NCBI RefSeq assembly: GCF_022436675.1
Contig: NZ_JAKUJZ010000005.1
Span: forward strand, 248,001 to 312,000
DNA from: Rheinheimera hassiensis
GTDB taxonomy: Bacteria > Pseudomonadota > Gammaproteobacteria > Enterobacterales > Alteromonadaceae
DNA: 64,000 nt
Direction of reading: 5' to 3'
Shown piece by piece: positions 11,127-22,807 of the stretch. A program made the position numbers and the translations under genes. Numbering within the stretch: position 1 is the first letter of the stretch; each line of letters opens with the position of its first letter. The notes below the pieces were generated by a model. That model saw only the letters and a program-made list of their open reading frames with translations, searched no databases and was not told where the DNA came from.

Positions 11127-11155
11127 ATTATATAGCGCTGACTGGCTTATCGCAA
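11127..11155 (-). promoter_or_regulatory. Sigma-70 promoter of the tRNAfMet-rimP-nusA-infB operon
   Basis: Minus-strand TTGCGA (11150-11155), 17 bp, TATAAT (11127-11132). The initiator tRNA starts 16 bp downstream of the -10. This is the best-scoring promoter I can see between the two tRNAs. Confidence 0.75.
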
Positions 11156-11184
11156 GCATTGCCTTGGCAAACTGTCGATAAATT

Positions 11185-11269
11185 TGGTGCCGAGAGCGGG
11201 ACTTGAACCCGCACGTCCGAAGACACTACCCCCTCAAGATAGCGTGTCTACCAATTTCACCACCTCGGC
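11185..11269 (-). tRNA. tRNA-Leu (GAG)
   Basis: 85 nt with CCA. Class II tRNA with a variable arm (about GTGTCTTCGGACGT) and anticodon loop TTGAGGG between CTATC and GGTAG (one U-G pair). It sits 13 bp after secG, the same place as leuU in E. coli, and is probably co-transcribed with secG. Confidence 0.96.
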
Positions 11270-11282
11270 TAAATTAAGAGGA

Positions 11283-11609
11283 TTAGTTACCTACAGGAAT
11301 ATCGCTGGTATCGTCTTTTTTCGGTTCAACTTGCTCAGTAACGGGTACTGACAAATCGTCCCAGGCATCTACCTTTTTGCTGCCCGTGCTGTAGTTACCC
11401 AGCACTATGCTTAATACAAAAAAGATAGTGGCCAGTACAGTAGTGGTTTTGGTAAGAAAATTACCTGTACCTGACGAACCGAACACGGTAGCAGAAGCAC
11501 CTGCTCCAAAAGCCGCGCCCATGTCCGCGCCTTTACCATGCTGAATTAACACTAAACCAATTAAAGCTATGGCAACTAACAAATAAACTACTATCAATAC
11601 TTCGTACAT
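11283..11609 (-). CDS. secG: Protein-export membrane protein SecG
   Basis: 108 residues from ATG 11609 (AGGAA nine bases upstream); the longer start at 11645 lies inside tpiA and was rejected. Two membrane segments (about residues 3-23 and 52-72) flank the conserved cytoplasmic stretch LIQHGKGADMGAAFGAGASA. It is a subunit of the SecYEG translocon. The acidic/basic tail after residue 80 is longer than in the shortest homologues. Confidence 0.95.
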   Translation of the reverse strand: MYEVLIVVYLLVAIALIGLVLIQHGKGADMGAAFGAGASATVFGSSGTGNFLTKTTTVLATIFFVLSIVLGNYSTGSKKVDAWDDLSVPVTEQVEPKKDDTSDIPVGN

Positions 11610-11611
11610 GC

Positions 11612-12364
11612 TTATTCCTTTGCACCTTTTGTAACTGCAAGGCAAATTTGCGCAAATTCTGCTGGCTTTAGGCTTGCACCGCCAATCAGAGCACCGTCTA
11701 TGTCGGCTTGGCGAAATAATGCAGCAAAATTGTCTGCATTAACACTGCCGCCATACAATAATTTTACCCTTACTGCTGACTGCGCATTGTACCTGGCCAG
11801 ATGTTGCCTGATAAAAGCATGTGTCGTTTGCGCCTGTTCTGGCGTTGCCGACTCACCTGTGCCGATCGCCCATATGGGTTCATACGCAATCACTGATTTC
11901 GCCAGTAATTCGGGCTGCGAAGCATACACCGCATCAAGTTGCCGTGCAAGAACCTGCTGCGTTTTTTCTTGTTGCCGCTCGGCTGCTGATTCACCAATAC
12001 AAAGTATCGGTGTTAAACCCGCAGCAACAGCACGATAAAATTTAGCCGCGATAAGTTCATTGCCTTCGCCATTTAACGCACGCCGCTCTGAATGTCCGAC
12101 AATTACATAGCTGGCTCCGGCTTCCTGCAGCAAATCAGCACTGAGTTCACCGGTAAAAGCACCGCTTATTTCATGGCTTAATGTCTGCCCGCCAAGAGCA
12201 AAATTACACAGTGCAGGGAAGCGTGTTAACAACGTGGCTGGTGGACATACCACAACAGCTTGCTCTACTAACGGCAGCGCCGTTAACACCTCGACCATTT
12301 CCTCAACCAGTGCGGCTGAACCGTTCATTTTCCAGTTCGCTGCGATCAGTGGTGTGCGTTGCAT
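11612..12364 (-). CDS. tpiA: Triose-phosphate isomerase
   Basis: 250 residues. Interconverts dihydroxyacetone phosphate and glyceraldehyde 3-phosphate. NWKMNG (Lys near residue 12), VGHSERR (catalytic His) and AYEPIWAIGTG (catalytic Glu) are all present, with a C-terminal phosphate-binding GGSVN and GGASL. Placed between glmM and secG, with 2 bp to secG. Confidence 0.97.
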   Translation of the reverse strand: MQRTPLIAANWKMNGSAALVEEMVEVLTALPLVEQAVVVCPPATLLTRFPALCNFALGGQTLSHEISGAFTGELSADLLQEAGASYVIVGHSERRALNGEGNELIAAKFYRAVAAGLTPILCIGESAAERQQEKTQQVLARQLDAVYASQPELLAKSVIAYEPIWAIGTGESATPEQAQTTHAFIRQHLARYNAQSAVRVKLLYGGSVNADNFAALFRQADIDGALIGGASLKPAEFAQICLAVTKGAKE

Positions 12365-12447
12365 GGTACTGTTTCCCTGTAATTAGACGGGCGCGATATT
12401 AACCAACCACGCCGGTGCAAACAAGCTTTAATGGCGCATTCAGACAA

Positions 12448-13782
12448 TCAACTGGCGATTTTTACTGCAGCAGCAATCTGCTCGGCATACTGTCGTACTT
12501 CAGTGGCATCTTCGCCTTCTACCATTACCCGGATCAATGGTTCGGTGCCACTCTTACGGATCAATACCCTGCCTGAACCATTCAGCTTGGCCTCAACATC
12601 GGCAATCACTTGCTTCACATGTTGTTTTTCCAACGGGGCAGTGCCTTTTTCAAATTTTACGTTCACCAGCACTTGTGGCAGCTTATGCATACCCTGGCTA
12701 AATTCAGCCAGCGTCATTCCCGCCTCAATCATTGCCGTAAGCACCTGCAGTGACGCAATAATGCCGTCACCGGTGCAGGTATGGTCTAAATTCAATACAT
12801 GGCCTGAGTTTTCACCGCCAATACGCCAGTTGTTTTCGCGTAGTAGCTCCATTACGTAGCGATCGCCTACTGCACTGCGGGCAAACGGGATACCTAACTC
12901 TTTAAGTGCCAGCTCCAGGCCCAGGTTACTCATTAAAGTACCTACTACGCCACCTTGCAGTTTATTCTGCTCTTTGGCAGCACGGACAATAATATAAACA
13001 ATTTCATCGCCATCAATAACCCGGCCGGTATGATCAACCATCATGACACGGTCACCATCGCCGTCATAAGCAATACCGAGATCGGCTTTACATTCCACCA
13101 CAGTTTTCTGCAGCAATTCAGTATGGGTGGCACCACAATGATCGTTAATATTTAATCCATCCGGGCTGGCACCAATTACAATAACTTCAGCACCCAGTTC
13201 TTTAAACACTGCAGGTGCTATGTGATAAGTGGCACCGTGCGCGCAGTCGATAACAATTGTCATGCCACTTAATGATAAATGGTTAGGTAAGTGGCTTTTA
13301 CAAAACTCGATATAGCGCCCGGCAGCATCATCGATACGCTGAGCTTTACCCAGTTTTTCCGATGACTCGCACACCATCGGCTGTTCCAGCTCGTATTCAA
13401 TCGCCAGTTCAACTTCATCCGGTAATTTTGTGCCATCAGCGGAGAAAAACTTAATGCCGTTGTCATAATAGGGATTGTGCGAAGCACTGATCACAATACC
13501 GGCCTCAGCGCGGAATGTACGGGTTAAATAAGCTACCGCAGGTGTAGGCATCGGCCCCAGCAAACGCACGTTGATACCAGCTGCAATTAAACCGGCTTCC
13601 AATGCTGTTTCTAATAAATAACCAGAGATACGCGTATCTTTGCCAATTAATACTTTACGGGTGCCACGCTGTGACAACACACGGCCGGCGGCCCAGCCTA
13701 ACTTCATCGCAAACTCTGGCGTAATAGGAAACTCGCCGACACGGCCACGCACGCCATCAGTTCCAAAATATTTTCTGCTCAT
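12448..13782 (-). CDS. glmM: Phosphoglucosamine mutase
   Basis: 444 residues. Converts glucosamine 6-phosphate to glucosamine 1-phosphate for UDP-GlcNAc synthesis. Active-site Ser in [15 protein letters not shown] (about residue 101), metal-binding DGDGDR, sugar loop GGENSGH and phosphate loop [12 protein letters not shown] are seen. Three bases separate it from folP, the usual partner. Confidence 0.97.
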   Translation of the reverse strand: MSRKYFGTDGVRGRVGEFPITPEFAMKLGWAAGRVLSQRGTRKVLIGKDTRISGYLLETALEAGLIAAGINVRLLGPMPTPAVAYLTRTFRAEAGIVISASHNPYYDNGIKFFSADGTKLPDEVELAIEYELEQPMVCESSEKLGKAQRIDDAAGRYIEFCKSHLPNHLSLSGMTIVIDCAHGATYHIAPAVFKELGAEVIVIGASPDGLNINDHCGATHTELLQKTVVECKADLGIAYDGDGDRVMMVDHTGRVIDGDEIVYIIVRAAKEQNKLQGGVVGTLMSNLGLELALKELGIPFARSAVGDRYVMELLRENNWRIGGENSGHVLNLDHTCTGDGIIASLQVLTAMIEAGMTLAEFSQGMHKLPQVLVNVKFEKGTAPLEKQHVKQVIADVEAKLNGSGRVLIRKSGTEPLIRVMVEGEDATEVRQYAEQIAAAVKIAS

Positions 13783-13785
13783 CCT

Positions 13786-14619
13786 TTATGCTCCATACTG
13801 CATTGCTGTCACGACCCTGACCGCCTGCACGGTTTCTTTAACATCATGCACCCGGATTATCCGGGCCCCTTGTAATGCTGCAATAGTAGCGCAGGCTACA
13901 CTAGCTGCCAAACGCTCATTCACCGGTATGTTCAGTAATTGACCAATCATTGATTTACGCGACATACCTGCCAGTACCGGATAGCCAGAATCGGTAAATT
14001 GTGTCAGTTGCTGCAACAGTAAATAGTTATGGCTCAGGCTTTTGCCAAAACCAAAACCGGGATCCAAAATAATATGCTGCCTTGGCATGCCTGCCAGTTC
14101 ACAGACAGTGGCGCGCTCTAATAAGAACTGCTTAACCTCTGCCACCACCTGCTGATATTGTGGTAAATGCTGCATACTGCGCGGTGCCCCCTGCATATGC
14201 ATCAGGCATACCGGCACATCAGCTGCAATAGCGACTTCTAAAGCACCAGGTTCCAGCAAAGCCCTGACATCATTGATAATATCGGCACCAGCCTGAACCG
14301 CAGCTGACATAACTGCAGCTTTGCTGGTGTCAACCGAGATGGCACAATCAAAGCGTTGGCGGATGGCTTCAATAACAGGTATTACGCGGTTTAACTCGTC
14401 CTGCTCTGCTACATCAGCAGCGCCGGGGCGGGTAGATTCACCGCCAATATCTAAAATTGCTGCGCCGTCTGACAGCATCTGCCCGGCCTGACGCAGAGCA
14501 GCATCCAACTGCTGGTGTTTACCGCCATCTGAGAAAGAGTCCGGCGTAACATTTAAAATACCCATAACCAATGGGCGGCTTAAATCCAGCGTGCGCTGAC
14601 GCGGTAAGGACAACAACAT
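13786..14619 (-). CDS. folP: Dihydropteroate synthase
   Basis: 277 residues from ATG 14619, preceded by a strong AGGAGG. An ATG 54 bp further out lies within the ftsH terminator and was rejected. Family signatures: MGILNVTPDSFSDGG, DIGGESTRPGA, and LDPGFGFGKSLSHN. Joins pterin pyrophosphate with p-aminobenzoate in folate synthesis; sulfonamide target. Lies between ftsH and glmM as in enteric bacteria. Confidence 0.96.
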   Translation of the reverse strand: MLLSLPRQRTLDLSRPLVMGILNVTPDSFSDGGKHQQLDAALRQAGQMLSDGAAILDIGGESTRPGAADVAEQDELNRVIPVIEAIRQRFDCAISVDTSKAAVMSAAVQAGADIINDVRALLEPGALEVAIAADVPVCLMHMQGAPRSMQHLPQYQQVVAEVKQFLLERATVCELAGMPRQHIILDPGFGFGKSLSHNYLLLQQLTQFTDSGYPVLAGMSRKSMIGQLLNIPVNERLAASVACATIAALQGARIIRVHDVKETVQAVRVVTAMQYGA

Positions 14620-14651
14620 AATGCCTCCTGAAGCAGATATTTTGGCGTTGA

Positions 14652-14682
14652 CAATAAAAATAAACCCCGGCATAACCGGGGC
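14652..14682 (-). terminator. Intrinsic terminator after ftsH
   Basis: CCCCGG and CCGGGG (14665-14670 with 14676-14681), followed on the minus strand by TTTATTTTTATT. It separates ftsH from folP. Confidence 0.8.
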
Positions 14683-14707
14683 TTTAGTTTAATTAAATGC
14701 AGCAGAT

Positions 14708-16639
14708 TTAGTGCAGATTACCTTCTGATGGCTTACCGGGTGCGGCAGCATCATCATCCTGGCTAACTTTGCTATCCGGCTTGTCATCTGAGCCTGGCTT
14801 ATCACGAGGTTCCCAGTTCTCTGGCTGGCGAACTTCGCGACGGGCCATCAGGTCATCAATCTGTTTAGCGTCTATGGTTTCATACTTCATCAATGCATCT
14901 TTCATTGCATGCAGGATGTCCATATTTTCTTCAATCAGCTTTTTCGCACGGTCATAATTACGGTCAATAAAGTCACGAATTTCTGCATCAATGGCTTTAA
15001 CGGTATCTTCCGACATATGCTTGTTTTTGCTGACAGAGCGGCCAAGGAACACTTCACCTTCTTCATCGGCATACAGCAACGGGCCCAGCTTCTCTGAGAA
15101 ACCCCACTGGGTAACCATCTTACGCGCCAAATCTGTAGCCCGCTCAATATCGTTCGACGCACCGGTAGTGACATATTCAAAACCGTAGATCACCTCTTCG
15201 GCAATACGGCCACCGAACAACGAGCTGATCATACTCTCCAGTAAACGTTTGCTGTGCGATACACGGTCACGCTCTGGTAAGTACATGGTGACACCTAATG
15301 CCCGGCCACGTGGAATAATACTGACTTTATACACCGGATCATGATCAGGCACCAAGCGGCCAACAATGGCATGGCCAGCTTCGTGATAGGCTGTCATTTC
15401 TTTTTCTTTCTCTGTCATCACCATAGAGCGGCGTTCTGCGCCCATCATGATTTTGTCTTTGGCTTTTTCAAATTCGTCCATTGACACCACGCGGCGATTA
15501 CCACGGGCAGCGAACAGTGCAGCTTCGTTAACCAGGTTGGCTAAGTCGGCACCAGAAAAGCCCGGCGTACCGCGTGCAATAACTGACGGCTCTACACCTT
15601 CAGCCAGTGGCACTTTACGCATATGCACTTTTAAGATTTGCTCGCGGCCTTTTACATCCGGCAAACCTACCACTACCTGGCGGTCAAAACGGCCGGGGCG
15701 TAATAGCGCAGGATCAAGTACGTCAGGACGGTTAGTTGCTGCAATAACAATAATACCCTCGTTACCGTCAAAGCCGTCCATTTCAACCAGCATCTGGTTT
15801 AAGGTTTGCTCACGTTCATCATGGCCACCGCCTAAACCGGCGCCACGCTGACGGCCTACCGCATCAATCTCATCGATAAAGATAATACAAGGTGCGGCTT
15901 TTTTGGCTTGTTCAAACATATCGCGCACGCGGGATGCACCCACACCGACAAACATTTCGACGAAGTCTGAACCGGAAATAGTAAAGAATGGCACTTTGGC
16001 TTCACCGGCAATCGCTTTAGCTAACAGCGTTTTACCTGTACCTGGTGGGCCTACCATTAAAATACCGGTTGGAATTTTGCCACCCAATTTTTGGAAACGG
16101 GATGGGTCGCGCAGGTAATCAACCAGTTCAGATACTTCTTCTTTAGCTTCGTCGCAACCTGCAACATCGGCAAAAGTGGTTTTGATCTGATCTTCGCCCA
16201 TCAGGCGCGCTTTGCTTTTGCCAAACGACATGGCACCTTTGCCACCGCCGCCCTGCATCTGGCGCATAAAGAAAATCCACACGCCGATAAGCAATAACAT
16301 CGGGCCCCAAGACAGCAGAATAGTGCCCAGCAAGCTGCTTTCTTCCGGCTTACTACCTAAAGTTCTGACGTCATTTTTGATCAAGTCATCCAGCAGCTTT
16401 TCATCATAGCCCCCCGGAATAACTGTTTCGAAGCGGTCACCGCTACGTTTTACGCCTGTAATCACACCAGAGCGCTCAACTTTCACCTCGCGGATCTGGC
16501 CCTGATTTACCTCGTTGATAAACTGAGTATAGCTGGTTTGCCGGTCGGTACTGTCGCCGGGGCCAAAGCTGTTAAACACCGACATTAATACGACGGCGAT
16601 CACTAACCAGACAATCAGATTCTTTGCCATGTCACTCAA
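14708..16639 (-). CDS. ftsH: ATP-dependent zinc metalloprotease FtsH
   Basis: About 643 residues. Membrane-bound AAA+ protease for quality control and turnover of short-lived proteins. Two N-terminal membrane segments (about 7-27 and 100-120), Walker A GPPGTGKT (about 195), [13 protein letters not shown], and zinc site HEAGH (about 415). The start is TTG (16639, with AAGAGG eight bases upstream) or the ATG three codons inside (16630, the common family start). Follows rlmE, its usual partner. Confidence 0.97.
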   Translation of the reverse strand: MSDMAKNLIVWLVIAVVLMSVFNSFGPGDSTDRQTSYTQFINEVNQGQIREVKVERSGVITGVKRSGDRFETVIPGGYDEKLLDDLIKNDVRTLGSKPEESSLLGTILLSWGPMLLLIGVWIFFMRQMQGGGGKGAMSFGKSKARLMGEDQIKTTFADVAGCDEAKEEVSELVDYLRDPSRFQKLGGKIPTGILMVGPPGTGKTLLAKAIAGEAKVPFFTISGSDFVEMFVGVGASRVRDMFEQAKKAAPCIIFIDEIDAVGRQRGAGLGGGHDEREQTLNQMLVEMDGFDGNEGIIVIAATNRPDVLDPALLRPGRFDRQVVVGLPDVKGREQILKVHMRKVPLAEGVEPSVIARGTPGFSGADLANLVNEAALFAARGNRRVVSMDEFEKAKDKIMMGAERRSMVMTEKEKEMTAYHEAGHAIVGRLVPDHDPVYKVSIIPRGRALGVTMYLPERDRVSHSKRLLESMISSLFGGRIAEEVIYGFEYVTTGASNDIERATDLARKMVTQWGFSEKLGPLLYADEEGEVFLGRSVSKNKHMSEDTVKAIDAEIRDFIDRNYDRAKKLIEENMDILHAMKDALMKYETIDAKQIDDLMARREVRQPENWEPRDKPGSDDKPDSKVSQDDDAAAPGKPSEGNLH

Positions 16640-16688
16640 GGTTATAACCTCTTCTTACCGATAAATAGATAATTACCCGGCTACTTTA

Positions 16689-17318
16689 CTAGACTTTGAA
16701 GCCGGTCGCCACGATATATGTCTCACGCGAACGCGCACGGGACGAATCGGGCTTACGAATTTTTACAGTGGTAAAGGCGGCGCGCACATCTTTTAAAAAT
16801 TGCTCGAAACCATCACCCTGAAATACTTTGACCACAAAACTGCCATTTTGCTTCAGTACTTTGTGACACATGTCCAACGCCAGCTCTACCAGATAAACCG
16901 ACCTTGCCTGGTCAGTAGTATCATTGCCACTCATATTCGGCGCCATATCAGACAATACCACATCTACGTTCTGACCACCTATCCGGCTCAGTAATGCATC
17001 TAATACTGCTTCATCACGAAAGTCTCCCTGCAGGAAACTCACACCGTTAATCGGGTCCATTGGCAGAATGTCGCAGGCTATCACGGTACCTTTGTCACCG
17101 ACAAGCCCCACACAGAACTGCGACCAACTACCCGGCGCAGAGCCTAAATCAACCACAGTCATCGCTGGTTTTATCAGTTTGTCCTGCTGGTTTATCTCTT
17201 CCAGTTTAAACGCTGCGCGTGAACGCAGGCCTAATTTTTGTGCTTTTTGTACGAATTGATCATCGAAATGCTCTTTCAACCAGCGGGTGGAACTGGCGGA
17301 GCGTTTTTTCTTGGTCAT
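16689..17318 (-). CDS. rlmE: 23S rRNA (uridine-2552-2'-O)-methyltransferase
   Basis: 209 residues. SAM-dependent Rossmann methyltransferase: [13 protein letters not shown] (SAM loop), [16 protein letters not shown] and [11 protein letters not shown] supply the K-D-K-E type site. Methylates the A-loop in the 50S subunit. Divergent from yhbY across 83 bp. Confidence 0.96.
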   Translation of the reverse strand: MTKKKRSASSTRWLKEHFDDQFVQKAQKLGLRSRAAFKLEEINQQDKLIKPAMTVVDLGSAPGSWSQFCVGLVGDKGTVIACDILPMDPINGVSFLQGDFRDEAVLDALLSRIGGQNVDVVLSDMAPNMSGNDTTDQARSVYLVELALDMCHKVLKQNGSFVVKVFQGDGFEQFLKDVRAAFTTVKIRKPDSSRARSRETYIVATGFKV

Positions 17319-17401
17319 GCTTTCACTCTTGATTAGTGTTATGCGTTAGATGGCGCTACAATAACGCAAATTCAAGCGTTATCTGCGGAAATAGTCATTT
17401 T

Positions 17402-17698
17402 ATGAGTTTAACCAACAAACAGAAACAATTTTTAAAAGCAAAAGCCCATGATCTTAAGCCAGTAATTTTACTCGGCGGCAATGGCCTGACCGAAGGTGTG
17501 GTAGCCGAGATTGAAGTAGCACTAAGCTTTCACGAACTGATTAAAGTAAAAGTACCAACGGAAGACCGTGAGCAAAAAGTACTGATTATGGATGCCATCA
17601 TCCGTGAAACCAAAGCAGATAAAGTTCAGGTAATAGGTAAAACCCTGGTGTTGTTCCGTCAAAGTGAAGCGAAAAAAATCCAGCTGCCACGCGGCTAA
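17402..17698 (+). CDS. yhbY: CRM-domain RNA-binding protein YhbY
   Basis: 98 residues from ATG 17402; a start 66 bp upstream would add non-homologous residues. The CRM core LLGGNGLTEGVVAEIEVALS with HELIKVKV is complete. YhbY associates with pre-50S particles. It is the only plus-strand gene in the housekeeping block. Confidence 0.93.
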   Translation: MSLTNKQKQFLKAKAHDLKPVILLGGNGLTEGVVAEIEVALSFHELIKVKVPTEDREQKVLIMDAIIRETKADKVQVIGKTLVLFRQSEAKKIQLPRG

Positions 17699-17713
17699 AT
17701 ATTTATTAAACAT

Positions 17714-17741
17714 AAAAAAAGCGCCGTTCGGCGCTTTTTTT
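17714..17741. terminator. Bidirectional terminator between yhbY and greA
   Basis: Stem GCGCC/GGCGC (17721-17725 with 17730-17734) flanked by seven A on the left and seven T on the right. It serves the convergent genes yhbY and greA. Confidence 0.88.
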
Positions 17742-17754
17742 GTTGGGCTAAAAC

Positions 17755-18231
17755 TCAGATATATTGCACTGCGGTAATTTCGAACTCAACTACACCTTTG
17801 GGCGTAGTGATATTTACCACATCATCCGCAACTTTGCCGATTAAGCCACGCGCAATCGGCGAATTAACTGAAATCAGGTTATTTTTGATGTCCGCTTCAT
17901 CATCACCAACGATACGGTAAGTCACTTCTTCGTCGCTATCCAGATTCAGAATAGTAACAGTACTGCCAAAGATAACCTTGCCGGTATTGGGTAATTTGCT
18001 GATATCAATGATCTGCGCATTAGACAGCTTGGCTTCAATATCCTGAATGCGGCCTTCGCAAAAGCCCTGTTGCTCACGGGCAGCGTGATATTCAGCATTT
18101 TCTTTTAAATCGCCGTGCTCACGCGCCGTAGCAATGGCCTGGATAATCGCAGGCCGTTTTACTGATTTAAGTTCATGCAGCTCAGCGCGCAGTCGTTCTG
18201 CGCCCTGCACTGTCATCGGGATTGCACTCAT
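17755..18231 (-). CDS. greA: Transcription elongation factor GreA
   Basis: 158 residues. N-terminal coiled coil with the acidic tip ([18 protein letters not shown]) that stimulates RNA cleavage by backtracked RNA polymerase, and the C-terminal FKBP-like domain ([10 protein letters not shown]). Its start overlaps the carB stop by 4 bp, so it is translated with carAB. Confidence 0.97.
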   Translation of the reverse strand: MSAIPMTVQGAERLRAELHELKSVKRPAIIQAIATAREHGDLKENAEYHAAREQQGFCEGRIQDIEAKLSNAQIIDISKLPNTGKVIFGSTVTILNLDSDEEVTYRIVGDDEADIKNNLISVNSPIARGLIGKVADDVVNITTPKGVVEFEITAVQYI

Positions 18232-21200
18232 CCGTTAACTCTCTTATGTAGTTCCTGCACTGAGGCTACGTTTTCAAACGCACTGGCGGCGTTTGATTTT
18301 ACCGTAGCAAAGGCAGCATTTAATGTCGTGGTGTAGTTGGCTTTATACTGCAAGGCCCCACGGCGTATTACTTTAGAATCCTCAATCGCCTGGCGACCAT
18401 CGGTCGTATTGACGATATAGCTGTATTCACCGTTTTTAATGCGATCCAGAATATGTGGACGGCCTTCAGACACCTTATTTACCGTGCGGCATGTAATACC
18501 TGCGGCCTGTAATGCCTTGGCGGTACCGCCGGTAGCGTCCAGCTCAAAGCCTTTTTCAACCATACGTTTTGCCAGTTCAACAACGCGCACTTTATCGCTG
18601 TCGCGCACGGAAAGCAAGGCGCGGCCACCGGTTGGAATTAACGTGCTGGCACCCAGCTGGCCTTTAGCGAAAGCTTCTTCAAAGGTATCACCCACGCCCA
18701 TCACTTCGCCGGTAGAACGCATTTCAGGGCCTAAAATAGGATCAACACCCGGGAATTTGTTAAACGGAATAACCACTTCTTTTACCGAAAAGAACGGTGG
18801 AATAATTTCTTTGGTAATACCTTGTGCAGCCAAAGATATACCAGCCATACAACGGGCGCCGACTTTTGCCACAGCCACACCGGTAGCTTTTGACACAAAG
18901 GGTACGGTACGGGCGGCACGCGGGTTAACTTCAATTAAGTACACTTCGTTATCTTTTACTGCAAACTGCGTGTTCATCAGACCAACTACACCTAACTCCA
19001 TCGCCAGCTTACGTACCTGCTCACGCATCACGTCCTGGATTTCTTTGCTCAGGCTGTACGGTGGTAAAGAACAGGCTGAGTCACCGGAGTGCACACCGGC
19101 TTGCTCGATGTGTTCCATAATGCCGCCAATCACCACTTCTTTGCCATCGCAGATGGCGTCGATGTCGACTTCAATCGCATCATCAAGGAAGTTATCCAGC
19201 AGTACCGGTGAGTCATTCGATACGCTAACCGCATCGGTCATATAACGGCGCAGGTCTTGCTCGTCATAGACGATTTCCATCGCGCGGCCACCCAGTACGT
19301 AAGATGGGCGGACTACCATCGGGAAACCAATTTCCGGCGCCTTGGCAATTGCTTCTTCCATGCTGGTAACAGTCGCGTTTTTCGGCTGCTTTAAGCCTAA
19401 ACGCTCTACCGCTTGCTGGAAACGTTCGCGGTCTTCAGCACGGTCAATCGCATCCGGCGACGTACCAATAATTGGCACTCCGTTGGCTTCCAGTGCACGG
19501 GCTAATTTCAGTGGCGTTTGACCACCGTACTGCACGATCACGCCTTTAGGCTGCTCTTTACGCACAATTTCCAGTACGTCTTCCAGCGTTATGGGTTCGA
19601 AGTATAACCGGTCTGAAGTGTCGTAATCGGTAGACACCGTTTCCGGGTTACAGTTAACCATGATGGTTTCAAAGCCGTCTTCGCGCAGTGCCAGTGAGGC
19701 ATGCACACAGCAGTAGTCGAACTCGATACCCTGGCCGATACGGTTCGGCCCGCCGCCGATAATCATAATTTTATCGCGGTTGGTTGGCGCAGCTTCACAC
19801 TCTTCATCATAAGTGCTGTACATATAAGCGGTGTTAGAGGCAAATTCTGCCGCACAGGTATCTACCCGCTTGTACACCGGGTGCAACTTATAACCGTAAC
19901 GCTTTTTGCGTACTTCGTTTTCGCTGACACCTAACACGTCGGCAATACGCTTATCGGCAAAGCCTTTGCGTTTTAAGCGTTTTAACCGGGCTTCGTCCAG
20001 CGCAGCAAAGCCATCTTTACCCAATGCCAGCTCTTCTTTTACTAAATCTTCAATTTGCACCAGGAACCAGCGGTCGATATTGGTTAAGGTGAAAATGTCA
20101 TCCATGCTCATGCCAAAACGGAACGCATCGGCGATATACCAAATGCGGTGCGAGCCAGGCTCTTTTAATTCACGGACAATTTTATCTTTGGCTTCTGGCA
20201 GCGTTATATCGATAACAGGGTCTAAACCGCAAACGCCAATTTCAAGACTGCGCAGTGCTTTTTGCAACGATTCCTGCTGGTTGCGGCCAATGGACATTAC
20301 CTCCCCGACTGACTTCATCTGGGTAGTAAGGCGGTCATTCGCACCGGCAAATTTTTCAAAGTTAAAACGTGGTACCTTGGTAACCACGTAGTCGATACTC
20401 GGCTCAAACGACGCCGGGGTTTTACCGCCGGTAATATCGTTTGCCAGCTCGTCCAGTGTATAACCAATGGCCAGTTTGGCCGCCACTTTGGCAATAGGGA
20501 AGCCGGTCGCTTTAGAAGCCAGTGCAGATGAGCGCGACACGCGCGGGTTCATCTCAATAATAACCATGCGGCCATCTACCGGGTTAATACCAAACTGTAC
20601 GTTTGAACCACCGGTTTCAACGCCAATTTCACGCAGCACTGCCAACGAGGCATTGCGCATGATTTGGTATTCTTTGTCGGTCAGGGTTTGCGCCGGAGCT
20701 ACAGTGATAGAGTCACCGGTGTGCACACCCATAGGGTCGAAGTTTTCAATGGCACAAACAATAATGCAGTTATCGTTTTTATCGCGTACCACTTCCATTT
20801 CGTATTCTTTCCAGCCGATTAACGACTCGTCAATCAGCAACTCTTTGGTAGGTGATAAGTCCAGGCCGCGGGTACAAATTTCTTCAAACTCTTCGCGGTT
20901 GTAAGCAATACCACCACCTGAGCCGCCCATAGTGAACGACGGCCGGATAATGCACGGAAAGCCAATATCTTCCAGTACCTGGTAAGCTTCATCCATAGAA
21001 TGCGCAAAACCGGCACGTGGGCAAGCCAGGCCGATAGAGCGCATGGCCTTGTCAAAGCGACCACGATCTTCCGCCTTATCAATGGCATCGGCAGTAGCGC
21101 CAATCATCTCAACATTATATTTAGCCAGCACACCCTGACGTTCTAATTCCAGTGCACAGTTCAGTGCAGTCTGGCCGCCCATGGTAGGCAGAACGGCGCA

Positions 21201-21449
21201 AGGGCGCTCTTTTTCAATAATTTTTTCCACTACCTGCCAGTGAATTGGCTCAATGTAGGTGGCATCGGCCATTTCCGGGTCGGTCATAATGGTGGCCGGG
21301 TTCGAGTTCACCAGAATAACGCGGTAGCCTTCTTCTTTTAATGCTTTACAGGCCTGAGCGCCTGAATAGTCAAATTCACAGGCCTGGCCAATCACGATTG
21401 GGCCGGCGCCTAAAATCAGAATGCTTTTTAAATCTGTACGTTTTGGCAT
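18228..21449 (-). CDS. carB: Carbamoyl-phosphate synthase large subunit
   Basis: 1073 residues. Two tandem ATP-grasp halves ([19 protein letters not shown] near the N-terminus; [18 protein letters not shown] near 565), an oligomerisation region and a C-terminal MGS-like allosteric domain. Makes carbamoyl phosphate from bicarbonate, ATP and ammonia supplied by CarA. Operon carA-carB-greA, 30 bp after carA. Confidence 0.98.
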   Translation of the reverse strand: MPKRTDLKSILILGAGPIVIGQACEFDYSGAQACKALKEEGYRVILVNSNPATIMTDPEMADATYIEPIHWQVVEKIIEKERPCAVLPTMGGQTALNCALELERQGVLAKYNVEMIGATADAIDKAEDRGRFDKAMRSIGLACPRAGFAHSMDEAYQVLEDIGFPCIIRPSFTMGGSGGGIAYNREEFEEICTRGLDLSPTKELLIDESLIGWKEYEMEVVRDKNDNCIIVCAIENFDPMGVHTGDSITVAPAQTLTDKEYQIMRNASLAVLREIGVETGGSNVQFGINPVDGRMVIIEMNPRVSRSSALASKATGFPIAKVAAKLAIGYTLDELANDITGGKTPASFEPSIDYVVTKVPRFNFEKFAGANDRLTTQMKSVGEVMSIGRNQQESLQKALRSLEIGVCGLDPVIDITLPEAKDKIVRELKEPGSHRIWYIADAFRFGMSMDDIFTLTNIDRWFLVQIEDLVKEELALGKDGFAALDEARLKRLKRKGFADKRIADVLGVSENEVRKKRYGYKLHPVYKRVDTCAAEFASNTAYMYSTYDEECEAAPTNRDKIMIIGGGPNRIGQGIEFDYCCVHASLALREDGFETIMVNCNPETVSTDYDTSDRLYFEPITLEDVLEIVRKEQPKGVIVQYGGQTPLKLARALEANGVPIIGTSPDAIDRAEDRERFQQAVERLGLKQPKNATVTSMEEAIAKAPEIGFPMVVRPSYVLGGRAMEIVYDEQDLRRYMTDAVSVSNDSPVLLDNFLDDAIEVDIDAICDGKEVVIGGIMEHIEQAGVHSGDSACSLPPYSLSKEIQDVMREQVRKLAMELGVVGLMNTQFAVKDNEVYLIEVNPRAARTVPFVSKATGVAVAKVGARCMAGISLAAQGITKEIIPPFFSVKEVVIPFNKFPGVDPILGPEMRSTGEVMGVGDTFEEAFAKGQLGASTLIPTGGRALLSVRDSDKVRVVELAKRMVEKGFELDATGGTAKALQAAGITCRTVNKVSEGRPHILDRIKNGEYSYIVNTTDGRQAIEDSKVIRRGALQYKANYTTTLNAAFATVKSNAASAFENVASVQELHKRVNG

Positions 21450-21479
21450 TGCTGCAAAATCTCCGTAATTCGTGTCTGC

Positions 21480-22610
21480 CTAGGCGTTATGCTGTTGCAT
21501 CAGCGCAATAAAATGGTCGAACAGCTCAGAGGCTTCGTGCGGACCAGGGCTGGCTTCAGGGTGGCCCTGAAAGCTGAACGCCGGTTTGTCGGTACGATGG
21601 ATGCCCTGTAAGGTGCCGTCAAACAACGATTTATGGGTGGCGCGTAAATTCGGCGGTAAACTGACTTCATCGACAGCGAAACCGTGGTTTTGCGCCGTAA
21701 TAAGTACCCGTTTTGTATCCAGATTTTGCACCGGGTGGTTACCACCATGATGACCAACGGTCATCTTCACCGTTTGCGCGCCACTGGCCAGAGCCAGCAA
21801 CTGATGGCCTAAACAGATACCAAACACCGGAATGTCGGTTTCAAGGAAGGCTTTAATCGCTTCAATGGCATAGGTACAAGGAGCCGGGTCGCCCGGGCCA
21901 TTGGATAAGAAAATCCCGTCCGGATTCATTGCCAGTACGTCACTGGCCGGCGTTTGTGCCGGTACTACCGTCAGCTTACAGCCACGATCTGCCAGCATGC
22001 GCAGAATATTGCGCTTTACACCAAAGTCATAGGCTACCACATGAAACTGTTGTGGCGCTGCCGCGCGATGGCCTTCGCCCAACTGCCAGCTACCTTCAGT
22101 CCACTGATAAGCTTTTTTAACGCTAACTTCTTTGGCTAAATCCATACCTGACAAGCCAGGGAAGCCTTTAGCCAACTCGAGTGCTTTGGTTTCATCCAGA
22201 TTATCGCCTGCCATTAAGCAGCCATTCTGGGCGCCTTTCTCGCGTAAAATACGGGTTAACTTGCGGGTATCGATATCGGCGATGCCGAGAATATTGTGTT
22301 GTGTTAAATACTGACTAAGAGAGAGTTGGTTACGGAAATTACTGGCAAGAAGCGGAAGGTCACGGATTATCAGGCCCCTGGCCCAAATTTGTCCGGATTC
22401 TTCATCCTCAGAGTTAGTACCGGTATTGCCAATGTGTGGATAAGTGAGAGTAACGATTTGTTCTGCGTATGAGGGATCAGTTAATATTTCCTGATACCCG
22501 GTCATGGAAGTGTTAAACACCACTTCACCTACAGAAACTCCTTCAGCGCCAATGGCTGTACCGCGAAATACGGTGCCGTCTTCCAGTACGAGCAGGGCGG
22601 ACTTAGTCAA
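21480..22610 (-). CDS. carA: Carbamoyl-phosphate synthase small subunit
   Basis: 376 residues from a TTG start at 22610, with GGAGG five bases upstream; the product then begins [15 protein letters not shown] like family members. An in-frame TTG at 22622 overlaps that ribosome site and is unlikely. Class I glutaminase: nucleophile Cys in [15 protein letters not shown] (about residue 267), His in [13 protein letters not shown]. Delivers ammonia to CarB. Confidence 0.96.
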   Translation of the reverse strand: MTKSALLVLEDGTVFRGTAIGAEGVSVGEVVFNTSMTGYQEILTDPSYAEQIVTLTYPHIGNTGTNSEDEESGQIWARGLIIRDLPLLASNFRNQLSLSQYLTQHNILGIADIDTRKLTRILREKGAQNGCLMAGDNLDETKALELAKGFPGLSGMDLAKEVSVKKAYQWTEGSWQLGEGHRAAAPQQFHVVAYDFGVKRNILRMLADRGCKLTVVPAQTPASDVLAMNPDGIFLSNGPGDPAPCTYAIEAIKAFLETDIPVFGICLGHQLLALASGAQTVKMTVGHHGGNHPVQNLDTKRVLITAQNHGFAVDEVSLPPNLRATHKSLFDGTLQGIHRTDKPAFSFQGHPEASPGPHEASELFDHFIALMQQHNA

Positions 22611-22626
22611 GATAACCTCCAAACAG

Positions 22627-22670
22627 CAAAAAACGGGCGAAAACCTGACACTGTTTTACAACCCGTTTTG
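22627..22670 (-). promoter_or_regulatory. Terminator-like hairpin in the carA leader (possible attenuator)
   Basis: On the minus strand AAAACGGG (22662-22669) pairs with CCCGTTTT (22630-22637), with an inner AAAAC/GTTTT pair in the loop, followed by six T and then the carA ribosome site. It could be the dapB terminator or an attenuator; its position just before the start favours regulation. Confidence 0.5.
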
Positions 22671-22690
22671 ACCCAAAATGTGATACCCGA

Positions 22691-22705
22691 TTTGCCTTAG
22701 GCAAA
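22691..22705. repeat. 15-bp palindrome upstream of carA
   Basis: TTTGCCTTAGGCAAA, a perfect dyad with one central base, between dapB and carA. It might be an operator or the first stem of a carA leader structure. No second copy was noticed. Confidence 0.4.
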
Positions 22706-22807
22706 CCTGACTATTTTAGGCGATCAGCGCTGGATAAGCTATGCTTTTTTTGATTTTTATTACAAATGACAACTTTAGCCTGTTTTTAACCTTAATAGCG
22801 CAAAAAT

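Noticed and set aside
18439-19245. 268-residue plus-strand open frame
   Set aside because: It is antisense to carB and has no recognisable domain; carB is intact and conserved over the same stretch.
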